A DNA stretch of 64,000 nucleotides from Macquaria australasica (taxonomy: Eukaryota; Chordata; Actinopteri; Centrarchiformes; Percichthyidae). The notes under the pieces are model-generated. The model was not told the origin of the DNA. It made no database searches and saw nothing but the letters and a program-made list of their open reading frames with translations. The position numbers and the translations under genes are program-made. The stretch spans positions 248,001 through 312,000 of the forward strand of contig SEMN01000227.1 in assembly GCA_005408345.1 (NCBI GenBank), given 5' to 3'. Positions 17,101 through 25,046 of this stretch are shown in pieces. The stretch's first letter is position 1. Every line of letters begins with the position of its first letter.

Positions 17101-19849
17101 ATGAGGAGATTTCATGGTGCGACACCCCCCTCAGCTCCTGCTGCTTCAAGATGAGAGTCCTGCTGTGTTTGAGTTTCTCGGTGTTTGCTCTCAACACTCA
17201 CCCGGCGTTTTGATCTCCGCGGCTCCAGCCTCATTTCCACGCATTTGTTTAAAGTGCTTAATCTCCTGAGGAAGAGGAAGAAGACAGGGAAGTGGATGAC
17301 GGTTAGAATGGCAGTGTCATATAATAATAATCTTTCCATATATACAGTGCTAAACTGTATATCATGCTTTGATCATTTATCGACATAATACGGTGCTTTG
17401 CCAAGAATTTCTTACACGGATGTATGTGTGTAAACAAGGAATTATGTTTCAAAATGCAATCTGAGAAAAATAAATAAATTAAAAAAAAATTAAAAAAATC
17501 ACACAGAGTACTGTATGTGCTACAGTGGTGGCCTTTTAAGAAGCCAGTTTATCCAGCAGGATAAATCTGAAGAAATAGCAGCACTTGCCCGCTCATTACC
17601 AGCAACTACTCAAAAACCCACCTATCTAGTTTGCCTTTAACGTAATGTTTTGTAATTTTATTGTTTTATTATTTATGCTTATTTACTATCATCATTCTAT
17701 TTCTGTTTTATCAGCATTTTATTACTGATTATTATTTTTATTTATTTCATTCTATTTTATTTTGTTAATATTTTACTATGATATATTTATTTTGTGTAGT
17801 ATTTCATGATTTTATTTTTAGGCAATTTTTATCGCTTGTATTATCTTTTATGCTCTTTTGGTTGTGTTGGCATGCATTTGTCTCTAAATCCATTTTTAAC
17901 ATCCTACGTTTTGTCAATCACTCGTGAAGCACATTTAATTGCATTTGATTAGTTTGAAAGGTGCTTTTTAAATACATTTTGATTGATTGATTATTGGCCA
18001 CAGATCAGACTGTGGTTGTAGTAAGTGATCGTGGTGCAGGATGTTCCTGCAAAAGAGCGTCAGTGCCTTGTGAAACCACCACGGTAAGGAAAGTTAAAGT
18101 GACACTGGGCAGAAAAGCATCTTGTCACTGTTGGGTGTGGTCAAAAGAGGGCTCTGGTGCACCTGTAGCCACACAGTGATGTCACACCCTGAGTACACCT
18201 CTACATCACCGAAGGACGGCAAGAACTTCAACCACTTGAGGGGAGAAAATCTGGTGTTAGTTGGTGTAGCACCCCCAGCTGATTAGGTAACACAACTGAG
18301 AGTGACGCAGAAAGCCGAACCCACCTTCCACCACTGTAGGCATCAACAGTTTTTACCCTCTTGGGTGAAATCTTTGGTATGGCATCATCAAAAAGGGAAG
18401 AGTCAGTTTACCTGTAGGGTTAAGTTAGAGGGCGTCGGACTCCACTTATTCAAGAGTTTCATCTGCACTGGTGACAATAATTATACTGTGGATAGAATTC
18501 TCAATATAAAGATTTATATACCAATCACACATATAAATGTGTTACCAGATCAAAAAAACACTTTTTCTGATGCACAATTTGTTTTCATATCTTAAAGAGC
18601 TCATAGTACCCTATTACCCCACTAGAGCACTGCGCTCCCAGAATGCAGGGTTCCTTGTGGTTCCTAGAGTCTCTAAAAGTAGAATGGGAGCCAGAGCCTT
18701 CAGCTATCAAGCTCCTCTCCTGTGGAACCAGATCCCAGTTTGTGTACGGGAGGCAGACAACCTCCTCACATTTAAGAGTAGGCTTAAGACTTTTCCTCTC
18801 TGATAGTAGGGCTGACTCAGGCGACCCCTGAGCCTCCCCTTAGTTATGTGCTGCTATAGGCCTAGATTATTTCTGTTGGTGTTAACATCAATACCATTAC
18901 CACAACTATTGGTATACATCCCTATTTGGAACTGTACTGTGCTGCTGTATGTTCTCTTTCCTCCTGCTACCCCCCCCCCCCCCTTCAACCCAACCGGTCG
19001 AGGCAGATGACCGCCCACCTTGAGCCTGGTTCTGCTCGAGGTTTCTACCTGTTAAAAGGGAGTTTTTCCTTGCCACTGTCTCCTGGTGCTGCTCATGGTG
19101 GGAACTGTTGGGTCTCTGTAAATATAAAGAGTCGGTCTAGACCTGCTCTACTCAAAAAAGGGCCCTGAGATAACTTTGTTATGATATGGCGCTATATAAA
19201 TAAAACTGAATTGAATTAAAATTGAATAGTTTTTTATTTAATAGTCTACATCTCTCAAATACATCTTCTAAATTGTACAGGCTCTTGAATGATAAAATTC
19301 TAAAGATAAAGTATGATATTTCATGGTATTTTGTAAGTGTGATATACGTGGAGTCTAAAGGGTCAAAATAACATAAAGACCTCACTCTATAATAGAATCC
19401 AGTACAACAGCAGCACAAACTATGGCCTCAGAAATACAGTAACCACAGAGTTTAATGAACACTCCTCTGACTCACCGAACACTGTGTTTAAAGATTGTAT
19501 TTTCTGCTGCGTGGTTGTACTGCATTACTGTATCTCATTTGGAATTGGAAACAAGTTATCTGCATGAGTGTGTTACCTGCAGAGTGAATCGAGGGCATCC
19601 TTATCCAGGAAGTGGTGATCACGCTTCGCCCACTCGATGTCGATGGGAAACCTGCAGTCTGACACACAAACAAGACAAATGAAACAATAAGAAATGGTTT
19701 GGATTTGGCCTGTATCATCTTGGAGTTGACTCTGCAAACTGTGTGGCACAGGATTACACTGACAGCCTCATATTTACCTTTGAATAATTGCACATACTGA
19801 GGGAAGCCGGCCGCTCGCAGCCAATCACAGGCCTCCTTGGCTTCAATCT
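548..19849 (-). CDS. dlc1: DLC1-like RhoGAP (SAM-RhoGAP-START), 14 internal exons, both ends missing
   Basis: Spliced gene for a DLC-family Rho GTPase-activating protein. Family members hydrolyse GTP on RhoA-type GTPases at focal adhesions and restrain stress fibres and migration. Exons in transcript order: 19849-19778, 19658-19577, 17265-17202, 15829-15198, 15090-14850, 14697-14302, 12861-12539, 11646-11470, 7958-7799, 7610-7412, 6512-6299, 1656-1542, 1409-1173, 777-548. All phases agree and the joined 3142 nt is open. Order seen: SAM (IEAKEACDWLRAAGFPQY), Ser-rich linker, SIYDNVP motif, LD-like helix, RhoGAP (LFRKSGVKSRIQ, KQYFRDLPEP, TPTNIAVCLAPSLFHLN), start of START. TLNKC after SAM, SPCPSSP-IHL, and HLNTLKR favour DLC1 over STARD13 or STARD8. 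The START part is diverged and slightly more STARD13-like, so a lineage-specific paralogue is possible. The first exon(s) and C-terminal START exons are not in view. Family assignment is very secure; the exact paralogue is less so. Confidence 0.9.
778..1172. other. small dlc1-like intron
   Basis: Intron between the linker exon and the START exon. It has consensus ends (gtaaac to tgtag) and no recognisable feature inside. Confidence 0.8.
1173..1409 (-). CDS. dlc1: dlc1-like exon: GAP-START linker and first START residues
   Basis: A 237-nt exon, phase 0 at both ends. It begins LPEFWPGQCLSAAGPTKDSL, continues through a Gly/Glu-rich stretch (SGGEEEQEERR), then STQYLLKEAREKSRGWESHL and HVDLAFKKVNKG-type sequence up to FKK. 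The last part aligns with the family KE-KEKFKGW...ELxxKKV start of the START domain. The acceptor is ccttttcgtag, chosen because it keeps phase and gives LPE where relatives have VPEE. The donor is gtaaac. The acidic linker is not shared with mammalian DLC1. Confidence 0.9.
1542..1656 (-). CDS. dlc1: dlc1-like exon: GRPDQRDLSENLAATQGL segment
   Basis: A 115-nt exon reading SSHRKYSLGRPDQRDLSENL and AATQGLANMITEAQRLFQ. It matches the highly conserved KPDQKDLNENLAATQGLAHMI...LFQVP segment that closes the RhoGAP domain in all DLC proteins. The acceptor is gttgctgctgcag and the donor is gtacaa, phase 0. The intron before it is about 4.6 kb. Confidence 0.96.
1866..2611 (+). mobile_element. small non-autonomous element (fish tac-rich repeat family)
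   Basis: Begins cagtggtggaatgtaactaa and has many copies of the tac-tt motifs (acttgagtat, gtacttttac) typical of a short repeat I recall as very common in percomorph fish. The right end (tattagtacttttacttaag) is the partly degraded mirror of the left end, as in a terminal-inverted-repeat element. A related end fragment is at about 51804-51830 (cagtgttggaagaagtattc). No coding capacity. The superfamily cannot be set from sequence alone. Confidence 0.65.
3690..4075 (+). repeat. purine-rich (GA/GGA) tract
   Basis: About 385 bases of almost pure A/G on the plus strand, made of aggagga, gagaga and aaagagg motifs. The minus strand therefore yields long Ser/Leu/Pro open frames that are artefacts of composition. 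It lies inside a dlc1-like intron, so the transcript carries the pyrimidine strand. Confidence 0.85.
5145..5174 (+). repeat. (GT)n microsatellite
   Basis: Fifteen uninterrupted GT dinucleotides inside the 4.6-kb intron. Confidence 0.95.
6299..6512 (-). CDS. dlc1: dlc1-like exon: C-terminal half of RhoGAP domain
   Basis: A 214-nt exon. After completing a Tyr codon it reads FPKDQQLIAAQAAILLLPDE, NREALRTLLFFLRDVVACVD, then ENQMTPTNIAVCLAPSLFHL and NTLKRDANAS. The Asn in TPTNIAVCLAP is the conserved RhoGAP residue that stabilises the transition state. HLNTLKR is the DLC1 form (STARD13 has HLNLLKK, recalled). The acceptor is ctctctgcctgcag and the donor is gtgagc, leaving AG of an Arg codon. Confidence 0.97.
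6513..7411. other. dlc1-like intron with catgctaa-type repeat
   Basis: Intron between the two RhoGAP core exons. The part near 7060-7275 has repeated catgctaac motifs and a gtggcactagaggaaaaatc block followed by atcaccaaagtcattaggat. It belongs to the same repeat family as copies at 41640-41960 and 48170-48365. The remainder is unremarkable. Confidence 0.7.
7070..7280 (+). repeat. fish interspersed repeat, 'atcaccaaagt' family, copy 1 (partial)
   Basis: Shares gtggcactagaggaaaa, gatcaccaaagtcattagga and ttcaccat with the better-preserved copies at 41640-41960 and 48170-48365. The upstream part is a run of catgctaa motifs that I recall next to this family in fish. Non-coding. Confidence 0.6.
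7412..7610 (-). CDS. dlc1: dlc1-like exon: RhoGAP catalytic core with arginine finger
   Basis: A 199-nt exon starting VGLFRKSGVKSRIQYLREL, with MVKQYFRDLPEPVFTSRLC towards its end. The first Arg (codon 7598-7596) is the RhoGAP arginine finger, equivalent to DLC1 R677. The Lys (7487-7485) and Arg (7475-7473) of KQYFR lie 37 and 41 residues later, the same spacing as DLC1 K714 and R718. All catalytic residues visible here are intact, so GAP activity is expected. The acceptor is tctctctcag and the donor is gtgagc after CAAT, phase 1. Confidence 0.97.
7799..7958 (-). CDS. dlc1: dlc1-like exon: N-terminal edge of RhoGAP domain
   Basis: A 160-nt exon reading TVPKPLRKTKVMEMKGRRVF and then GVPLLLSVQQTGEPLPPSIL, ending TECLDQ. 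The VFGVPL...QxTGxPLPxSI...CLDQ pattern is the conserved entry to the DLC RhoGAP fold. The acceptor is tctgtcacctgcag and the donor is gtaatg, ending in phase 0. A basic patch (KPLRKTK, KGRR) precedes the domain, as in relatives where it may help membrane binding. Confidence 0.95.
9030..9247 (+). mobile_element. fish foldback-associated element, copy A (plus orientation)
   Basis: Contains tacgcttatttgctttctgg, ataccactctcatg, cagccagctgcctgttagct, tagcttagcacaaagaccag and taacaaaatctccctaccag. All of these recur in the same order in reverse complement at 9250-9545. It is a short non-coding repeat family I recall as abundant in percomorph genomes. Further copies lie near 24250-24495, 34765-34850 and 41995-42117. 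Confidence 0.65.
9250..9545 (-). mobile_element. fish foldback-associated element, copy B (minus orientation)
   Basis: Read on the minus strand this repeats the copy A blocks (ctctcatatatgtc, agctagcttatcttagctta, gcacaaagactggaaacggg, gtaacaaaatccatctatta) and extends further into a gggttatgtgctgaacattt block. The two copies face each other, so the intron transcript could fold into a hairpin with arms of about 200 bases and substantial mismatch. Confidence 0.65.
11470..11646 (-). CDS. dlc1: dlc1-like exon: LLQKLSLLKLTALMDKYS helix before RhoGAP
   Basis: A 177-nt exon. SRVSQQLHWSSEQSLPSLP aligns with the family TRxxxRLRWHSFQSSHRPSL region. FLLLQKLSLLKLTALMDKYS and PSSKQGWNW align with DLC1 NLLQKYSLLKLTALLEKYTP...W. 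The acceptor is a tandem ccagcag, so inclusion or loss of one codon is possible without a frame change. The donor is gtaaga, leaving TG of a Trp codon. Confidence 0.93.
11647..12538. other. dlc1-like intron
   Basis: Intron between the LD-helix exon and the pre-GAP helix exon. I looked on the minus strand for an extra exon carrying the expected RDSGVGASL block and saw none. No repeat family recognised. Confidence 0.7.
12539..12861 (-). CDS. dlc1: dlc1-like exon: LD-like helix and SPCPSSP block
   Basis: A 323-nt exon reading VSRLLGGEDVFSALDSVLER and then ISNLQQLVSTWSENLSEDES. The LDSVLERISNLQQ segment aligns with the LD-like helix (LDDILYHVKGMQ) of DLC1 that binds talin and FAK. SATSPCPSSPSHIHLEVQ matches DLC1 SPCPSSPKQIHLDV. 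It then becomes Glu-rich and ends LKTRSPQPR. The acceptor is cttctctcag and the donor is gtgaga, leaving in phase 2. The family block RRDSGVGASLTR expected about here is not seen. Confidence 0.92.
12862..14301. other. dlc1-like intron
   Basis: Intron before the LD-helix exon. Mostly AT-rich with no exon seen. The block gattcagcaccatggacaga at about 13903-13922 recurs exactly at about 51923-51942, suggesting an old repeat. A short GA run lies near 13628-13642. Confidence 0.7.
14302..14697 (-). CDS. dlc1: dlc1-like exon: HKPGTFP block and SIYDNVP tensin-type motif
   Basis: A 396-nt exon beginning DYRNQINNSNHESLVFQIP. It continues through GHKPGTFP and NWRTGSFHG, both diagnostic DLC-family blocks, to HRLSIYDNVPDDQQ. 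In DLC1 the SIYDNVP tyrosine region binds the SH2 domain of tensins and places the protein at focal adhesions; the Tyr codon here is 14397-14395. The exon ends in an acidic Gly/Ser tract. The donor gtgggt after ACAGAG keeps phase 0 with the next exon. A nearby GATGG/gtgagg donor would break phase and was not chosen. Confidence 0.92.
14850..15090 (-). CDS. dlc1: dlc1-like exon: poly-Ser region
   Basis: A 241-nt exon reading SSTFLNVSSLQGRPSSRASS, then a Ser-run and SESSSTVSTPSPVTRVRSNC. STPSPVTR is shared with DLC1. A CTG/CAG-type triplet run on the plus strand near 14985-15009 encodes the serines, so length variation is plausible. The donor is gtcagt. The start is set by phase: the splice must follow tagag at 15091. 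Using tag two bases earlier hits a stop, while a downstream ctccag (15073) would also keep frame and drop a few residues. The 5' edge is therefore less certain than the rest. Confidence 0.85.
15198..15829 (-). CDS. dlc1: dlc1-like exon: acidic patch and Ser/Thr-rich linker
   Basis: The largest exon in view, 632 nt. It opens with GDDCDEEDFCAISACWTYDR, matching the family's acidic patch followed by a CAIS...W motif. It then runs through a low-complexity Ser/Thr/Ala linker including TTASTTTSATATASTT. Near its end, SLLKKMDKLRLR and ISRPVLVQEE-MERLHC match conserved short blocks of DLC1 (SLLKRMESLKLK, ISGPILQE...LNC, recalled). The acceptor is tcttcttccag and the donor is gtgagg. It leaves with two bases of a Ser/Arg-type codon. 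The linker is probably disordered and phosphorylated in life, by analogy with DLC1. Confidence 0.92.
15830..17201. other. dlc1-like intron
   Basis: Intron between the SAM-end exon and the acidic-patch exon. The segment 16185-16320 carries attttacacatgaag and gtgcattatgggaagtgtag, shared with repeats near 39709 and 42855-43060. The rest is AT-rich and featureless apart from a GGA run at 17045-17065 on the plus strand. Confidence 0.7.
16185..16320 (+). repeat. fish interspersed repeat, 'attttacacatgaa' family, copy 1
   Basis: Shares gattttacacatgaa, a following gtttactc-type block and cattatgggaa-tgtagga with the longer copy at 42855-43270 and the fragment at 39709-39760. Non-coding. Likely a small non-autonomous element. 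Confidence 0.55.
17202..17265 (-). CDS. dlc1: dlc1-like exon: end of SAM domain and basic stretch
   Basis: A 64-nt exon reading RLSTLNKCVEMRLEPRRSKRR. The TLNKC form is the DLC1 type; STARD13 and STARD8 have TLNNC (recalled). The acceptor is cttcctcttcctcag and the donor is gtgagt. It ends in phase 0. The basic run RRSKRR replaces the family's shorter QRKK-like stretch and closes the SAM module. Confidence 0.93.
17640..17994 (+). mobile_element. LINE 3' UTR tail
   Basis: Ends with cgtgaagcacatttaattgc, gaaaggtgctttttaaatac and a gattgattgatta short-repeat tail. This is the arrangement of the 3' end of fish L2/RTE-type LINEs (gtgaagcac...aaaggtgct...aaata + simple repeat). No coding sequence remains. 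Confidence 0.5.
18590..19232 (+). mobile_element. L2/Maui-like LINE 3' end with C-terminal ORF2 remnant
   Basis: Plus frame from about 18597 reads PTRALRSQNAGFLVVPRVSK, SRMGARAFSYQAPLLWNQIP and VREADNLLTFKSRLKTFPL before a stop at 18804. This is the well-known C-terminal end of L2-type reverse transcriptase polyproteins of fish. The 3' UTR follows with ccttgccactgtctcctggt, ctcatggtgggaactgttgg, gagataactttgttatgata and ggcgctatataaataaaact, ending in a gaattgaatt-type repeat. A C run sits at 18970-18983. The element is 5'-truncated, as is usual for LINE insertions, and antisense to the host gene. Confidence 0.88.
19577..19658 (-). CDS. dlc1: dlc1-like exon: middle of SAM domain
   Basis: An 82-nt exon 119 bases after the previous one. 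After completing the split Asp codon it reads CRFPIDIEWAKRDHHFLDKD and continues ALDSLC(R). This aligns with the DLC-family FPIDI...KxDHxFL-D segment. The acceptor is ttgtgtgtcag and the donor is gtaaca. It leaves with AG of an Arg codon that the next exon completes. Confidence 0.95.
19778..19849 (-). CDS. dlc1: dlc1-like exon: start of SAM domain
   Basis: A 72-nt exon encoding (x)IEAKEACDWLRAAGFPQYVQLFK, the hallmark first helices of the DLC-family SAM domain. The acceptor is gctgtttgcag and the donor is gtaaat. The exon enters with two bases (AG) of a split codon, which would complete Gln or Glu depending on the upstream exon; both are known in DLC isoforms (from memory). It leaves in phase 1. 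This is the 5'-most exon I could identify. The SAM domain of DLC1 is a protein-interaction module and not catalytic. Confidence 0.95.
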
Positions 19850-22800
19850 CTGCAAACAGCGAGAAGGAAAACAGCATTTGATTCAATTACAATCATTTCA
19901 TGCTCCGCCCGCTTTAAGAGGGCAAATATTTGCACTTAATCAGTCGTCTGTTTATGAAGTTTAATTACATTTGCATTTAGGTAAAAAAAAAACTGGAAGC
20001 ACACACAGGCTATTAATTATCTGTGACTCTTGGAAGAGGCCATTTTAATTACTGCTAATTGGCTGAGTGTGGGGATGGGAGCTTCTGAGAGAGAAGGAAA
20101 ATAGTTTTTTTTTCTCCATGTTTCCCTCCTCTTCATCTTCTATCCATCTGCCGTGCTCCAACCTCTGAGGTTGTTGCCATGGATGGGCAGATCAACGTGA
20201 CAGTTCTCACATGCTACTCATTTTGATACCCGCAAGTTTCTCACGGACATAAAATTAACATTCTGAGCTTTGGGAATCTCTGTGCCAATGCCGAGATCTT
20301 ATCATAATGCAAGGATAAGACATTGCAGGTTTTCTCTGAGGTGTGTTGAAGAGATTAGCCAGGGGACGCATACTTGGTATGATGCTTGACATAATAATGC
20401 TCCAGCATACACTTATGATGAGCACACACACTTAGACAGGAAACACAAATAGAAACAGGCACACAGGATTAGCCTACATGCCTAAATCAACACTTCCTCA
20501 CTGGAATACCTGCATACACCACCTCACACTACCAATTAACCTCCACTGCAGTCAAGTATTTTTGCGGAGCCTCAAATGCAAAGTTTTAGGAGAGGCTGAG
20601 TGGAAAAGAAAACTACAATAAAACATTCTCACTTGAAGCATAAAAATATTTTTCTTGATCCAGGATGTTTACAACGAGGAGCCACAGAAATCTTTTTCTC
20701 AGTCTTGGTTGCACAGCTCAGAAGAGGATTAGAGGTCTCAAAATATTTGTCCACCACAACCCTCCTCAGAAATGTTAAACCTGCTCTCTCTCCATGCATA
20801 AGAGGCCCATCGCAGTTAGAATACTGCCAAGGGCATTTCTTGTTTTCATATTCAGACAGCATGAAATATGGCCGACATTAGTCTCCACTAAAGAACAACA
20901 ACAGCAGTTTGCCCATGACTGATCGGTTCTTCAAACACTTCTTGTCTGATGGTTGGCTCTTTACTGCCTACTTATTCACTTCAGCTGAGATGAAGGAAAG
21001 GCACCTAATTCACGTCTTATTTTTTGTGACTTTTCAAAAGTTTGCCTAAAATTCACTTGACAGTAGGATGGAAACTTGGCTCATGATGTGGTTGGCTTAT
21101 GCCATTTCCCCAGAAGCCCCTGGGGTCAGGAGAACAGCACGACGCAAAGCAGATGGCCCAGATATGTAAACAGTGGTGGGAAATTAAGCGGACATGGCAA
21201 TCATCAAAGTGACGTGGGGGGGGAGACAGAGAGAAAGACAGCAGTGAACTGACTAAAAGTGAGGAACAGGCAAAGAAATGAAAGAGTGAATGGTAAAATA
21301 CAGAGGAATTACCATAAGTTTGTTTATCCTGACCCTTCAAATGTGCTGGTTAAACATCTGAGCGCGGAGCCCATTTTCCGGTGTCACAATGGAGATGTGG
21401 CATTTGAGATAGAAAAGGGATCAAGTGTGCTTGCCGAGCGGCAGTCTCACATGTCTGCAAGAGGATCTGTAAATCCAGGGATATGTGGATCGACCAGAGT
21501 CAAAGCCCTGAACTTAGCAAGGCACCCGCACCACTTTTTCACTGCTGACATCACTCACCGTCCCGATCCGTTACTAACACTGAAAAATACAGCCTGTCGT
21601 TTTGCAACCCTCGAGGGTCACAAGTTAAAAGCTGTTGTCATTTAAACCAGTTTTCCACTTTAAATAGGTCTAATATTCTCCTGTAAGGCAGCTGTGGCTC
21701 AGAGCTTAGAGAAGGAGCCACTGCTGAAAATGTTGCAGTCCTAAAGCCAGCAGGGAAAATCTTAGTGGGGAAAGTGAATTATTATTATCATTCGAATTAT
21801 CTTGGAGTCCTTGAGTAAAGCATTCAAACCCAAATCACTCCAGGGCAGTTGTGGATGGAAATGGATTGGAGTTGCACTGTAGGTAGAACTGAGATATAAA
21901 TGTGTTGAAGTCAAAAAAGAATGCAAAGCAGAAGAGTCAGTCGAGCCTGGATGAGAGGAGAAAGCCCCAAAACAAAAGTTTGTTTTCTTTGATTCCTCAC
22001 ATGCTACAAGCTGTTTGGATGTTAAAGCTGCACTAAGCATCTTTGCAACTTGGGAGGCCCCAAAAGGCAGCAAGATAAATGAAAAATTTCAACATCAAAA
22101 GGCAGAAATCCTGGAAACCAAGACAAGTAAACTGCACACAGTGTGTTCGTGTTTACCAACTGTTTTGCCTGTGATCACCGTTTGTACCAAAGAGGTGAGG
22201 GGTCAGATCCAATGTTGTGAGTCCAGTTTTCTTTGCTTCTGGGCAGGACACAGTTTGGATTTCAGACTTAAGATTTGTTCTTCCATGTGGGTAGAAAAGG
22301 GTCCAAATTTTTACTTTGTCATTTAGATTGATTCAAGGATACTTGCTGACTTTCCTACCCTGTCTGTGGCACTCAGCCCCAAGCCCATTTGTACTTACTG
22401 AAGATTGTAAATTGAAAAAAATGTTACAATTTAATTTTTTTTTTTTTTAAACATGCTACATCACCACAGCTGGGAACTGTAGTTTCTAGCACAGGTGAAA
22501 ATTTGTAAAACTGGTTAGGCACTGTTTTCAGGGTTATTTGCATTTCTGTGGCATATTTAAGGAACAAGAAAGTAGTAATAATAAGTATCAATAAATGCAA
22601 CATTAGGAAAGAATGAGCTGACACAGGCTAGCTAACATTTGGTTTGCTCCTCTCCCAGTCCACATCTTTTTCCCTCTTGCATTTTTCCTTGCATTTTCCT
22701 CCCATTATCGAGACGAATCTTGAGTAAAACACCTGTGAAAAAACGTGAGGAAATCTCAGTCAACTCAGGGTCAGAGCGTGGCTAACATCACTAATAGTCT

Positions 22801-24249
22801 AACTTACATGGCTTGCAAATGTTAGCCAGCTTGCCAAGTCAGTTAGTCCCTCTCTGATAAAAGGATAACACACAGTAGGTCAATAAGTTTTAATGGTTTC
22901 TTCAGTTAATTAAACACCTCCCATTTGTTTGTTTTTTGATTAATTAACTTGCTATAAACAGTAATAATGCCCCGTAATAATGAGGTGTCTTGATACAGGA
23001 AAGCGGTGGACAAGAAATCTTCAGCTCAGTTGTGAGTTATCTTCCTAAATCAGGACACTGACGGCTGCTCTCTGCATACAGCAGGCTACTTGCTCAACTT
23101 ATGCTAACTGTACGCTGGCTAACGCAGCCTCAGTGTCATCAGTGAATGACATCAGGGCAGTCGGATGCGTCACTAATGACTGATTATTGAATATGGAGCT
23201 AGGTCTCCGGTGACAATAAGTCATTTCAGTGAGACGTGGGCAAACAAAGGTGCAATGAACACGTCTTATTCTGCTCTTGGAGAAACAAGAAAGTGGGTCA
23301 CAGGCTTAAGAACGACCCTAATACATGTCTGACTTAATTATGAGTTATGAGTCCAGTGAGGAACAAACACCTGTCAGAAACAACAATAAACTACATATTC
23401 TGCCTGTATGTTTGGTCACCGACTTGGACTGCCACATTCAGGGGCCCCTCTCTACGTGGCTCAGAGTAAGCGATGGTATCTATCCCGTTTCACTGTGACC
23501 ACAGCAGGCATGGGCCTCTTCCCTTTCCAAATGACTCTGTCTCTGAGGAAGTTGTGATTTGGTCCCTCTGGGCTCTGATAAGAGATTTGGATGTGTGATT
23601 AGGGCGCCTCCGCCCTGCTAGCGCCAGGAAGCTGGACAGCTTGCGTCTCGACACTGAGAGGAACTGTGGATCGGGGGGGGGGGTTACGTGCTCGGTGGAC
23701 CGTTTGTGTTTGGGTGTTTATGCTTGTCTGCACACCAAAGCTTTGACCTGGACTAATAGAAGTACTGCTCGCCAGAAATTAGGGTAATTTAGGGTTTAAA
23801 GTTTTTCTGTCAGGGTAATCACTAGAAATGACTTCAAGGGAAAAAGTGTAAAGCTAAATGTGTAAAATGTAACAATCAACATGGATTTGAATTCCTCAAG
23901 GCTGATTACAGTGTGTGTTTATTGATAGCAGTCTGATATACAACATTATCTTCAAGAGTTGGGGTTATGAATTATCATTACAACAATTATCAATTAGCGA
24001 CAGTCATTACCTGACTTCCAGTTCAGGAACTTCACTGGTTTAAAATCACATGGCCACACACAGTATGTGTAAGGCATGTCAGGATACTGAGGTAGAAAGC
24101 CAGATATACAGTATGTTTATCTTTCAAATTTACCATCATTTTCAAATTTGAACCACAAAGAATAATACACCCAGAAGCACTTGAACTGAAACTGTTCAAA
24201 TCATTATTATCAGCATTATCAGATTATTTAAAAAAGGTAAAATTATATT
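19850..24249. other. upstream/long-intron DNA, no gene seen
   Basis: First part of the roughly 44-kb stretch 5' of the SAM exon. I looked for the short DLC start exon (MCRKKP-like), the long-isoform block and a STARD13-like upstream exon on the minus strand and recognised none. A TAATTA-rich, unique-looking patch lies at 19920-20065. A G run sits at 23675-23684 and a T run at 22433-22448. No promoter-like CpG island is apparent. Confidence 0.6.
21684..21735 (+). repeat. possible tRNA-derived SINE fragment
   Basis: aaggcagctgtggctcagag resembles the A-box end of a tRNA-like SINE common in fish (ggcagctgtggctcag...). A B-box is not convincing, so this is a short relic at best and not a tRNA gene. 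Confidence 0.3.
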
Positions 24250-24495
24250 TCTATTGTGTTTCCCTCTGGCTAGCTGAAGGGGCTGCAGCCCCAAAAGACC
24301 CGGGCTAATGCTTTGGCCAGAGCCAGGTTAGCTCTTTGCTGTTTCCAGTCTTTACACTAAGCTAAGCTAGCCGGCTGCTGGCTGAAGCTTCATATTTACC
24401 GTACAGACATGAGAGTGGTATCGATGTACTCATGTAACTCTCGGTAAGAAAGCAAATAAGCTTATTTCCCAAAATGTCAAACTATTCCTTTCAGT
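24250..24495 (-). mobile_element. fish foldback-associated element, copy C
   Basis: Same family as copies A and B. Blocks gagccaggttagctctttgc, tttccagtctttacactaag, agctaagctagccggctgct and gagagtggtatcgatgtact are in the orientation of copy B. It extends to the presumed terminus cccaaaatgtcaaactattc. Confidence 0.65.
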
Positions 24496-25003
24496 GGACG
24501 TGAATGAGAGGCAAGGCAACTCGTCACACACTACATGATGCAATTGAACCCTTCATTCAGCTACATGTCTCCCATCTGACTGTCTGTGTCTAACTAAATC
24601 TGCAAAAGACCAAAGCCAAACAAGCTCTCTCCTCTCGTCTCACATATTTCTGAGCAGCCCAGTTCCTTCAAAGTCCAATATGTAACTGAGGTTTGACGGC
24701 CTTCACACCACTTTTCCGCCTCACTAAACACCTGCGTAGTGCAGTCACTGCTCTGCTTGCAGTTGAGGGAGATGCTTGAGAGTGTCTCAGGGCTTTAGAG
24801 GTGTGGTTGATGATCAGAGGTATGTCAGCTGTCAAAAGACTGAACGATGTTTCCCTCTTCCTATTCGCTGCTTCTCTCATGGTATTCCCCCGTCAGACTG
24901 CTGCTGACAGCATCAGTCCAGTCAGCTCAGCAAGGGGAAGTTTAAGATGTCTGTGGTCACGAAAGGCCGGAGGGGCGAACACTAAAACCCTATTCTGTGA
25001 CTC

Positions 25004-25005
<2 letters not shown>

Positions 25006-25039
<34 letters not shown>

Positions 25040-25046
25040 TGTGTGT
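25006..25046 (+). repeat. (GT)n microsatellite
   Basis: About 20 GT units with one interruption (gtgagtgt). Confidence 0.95.

Larger units (their letters stand above)
17266..19576. other. 2.3-kb dlc1-like intron with LINE debris
   Basis: Intron inside the SAM-coding region. It contains a LINE 3' tail at about 17640-17994 and an L2-like LINE 3' end at about 18590-19232, both in plus orientation and so antisense to the gene. No exon seen. Confidence 0.8.

Noticed and set aside
21684..21735. tRNA gene
   Set aside because: Only an A-box-like stretch; no convincing B-box, acceptor stem or anticodon loop.
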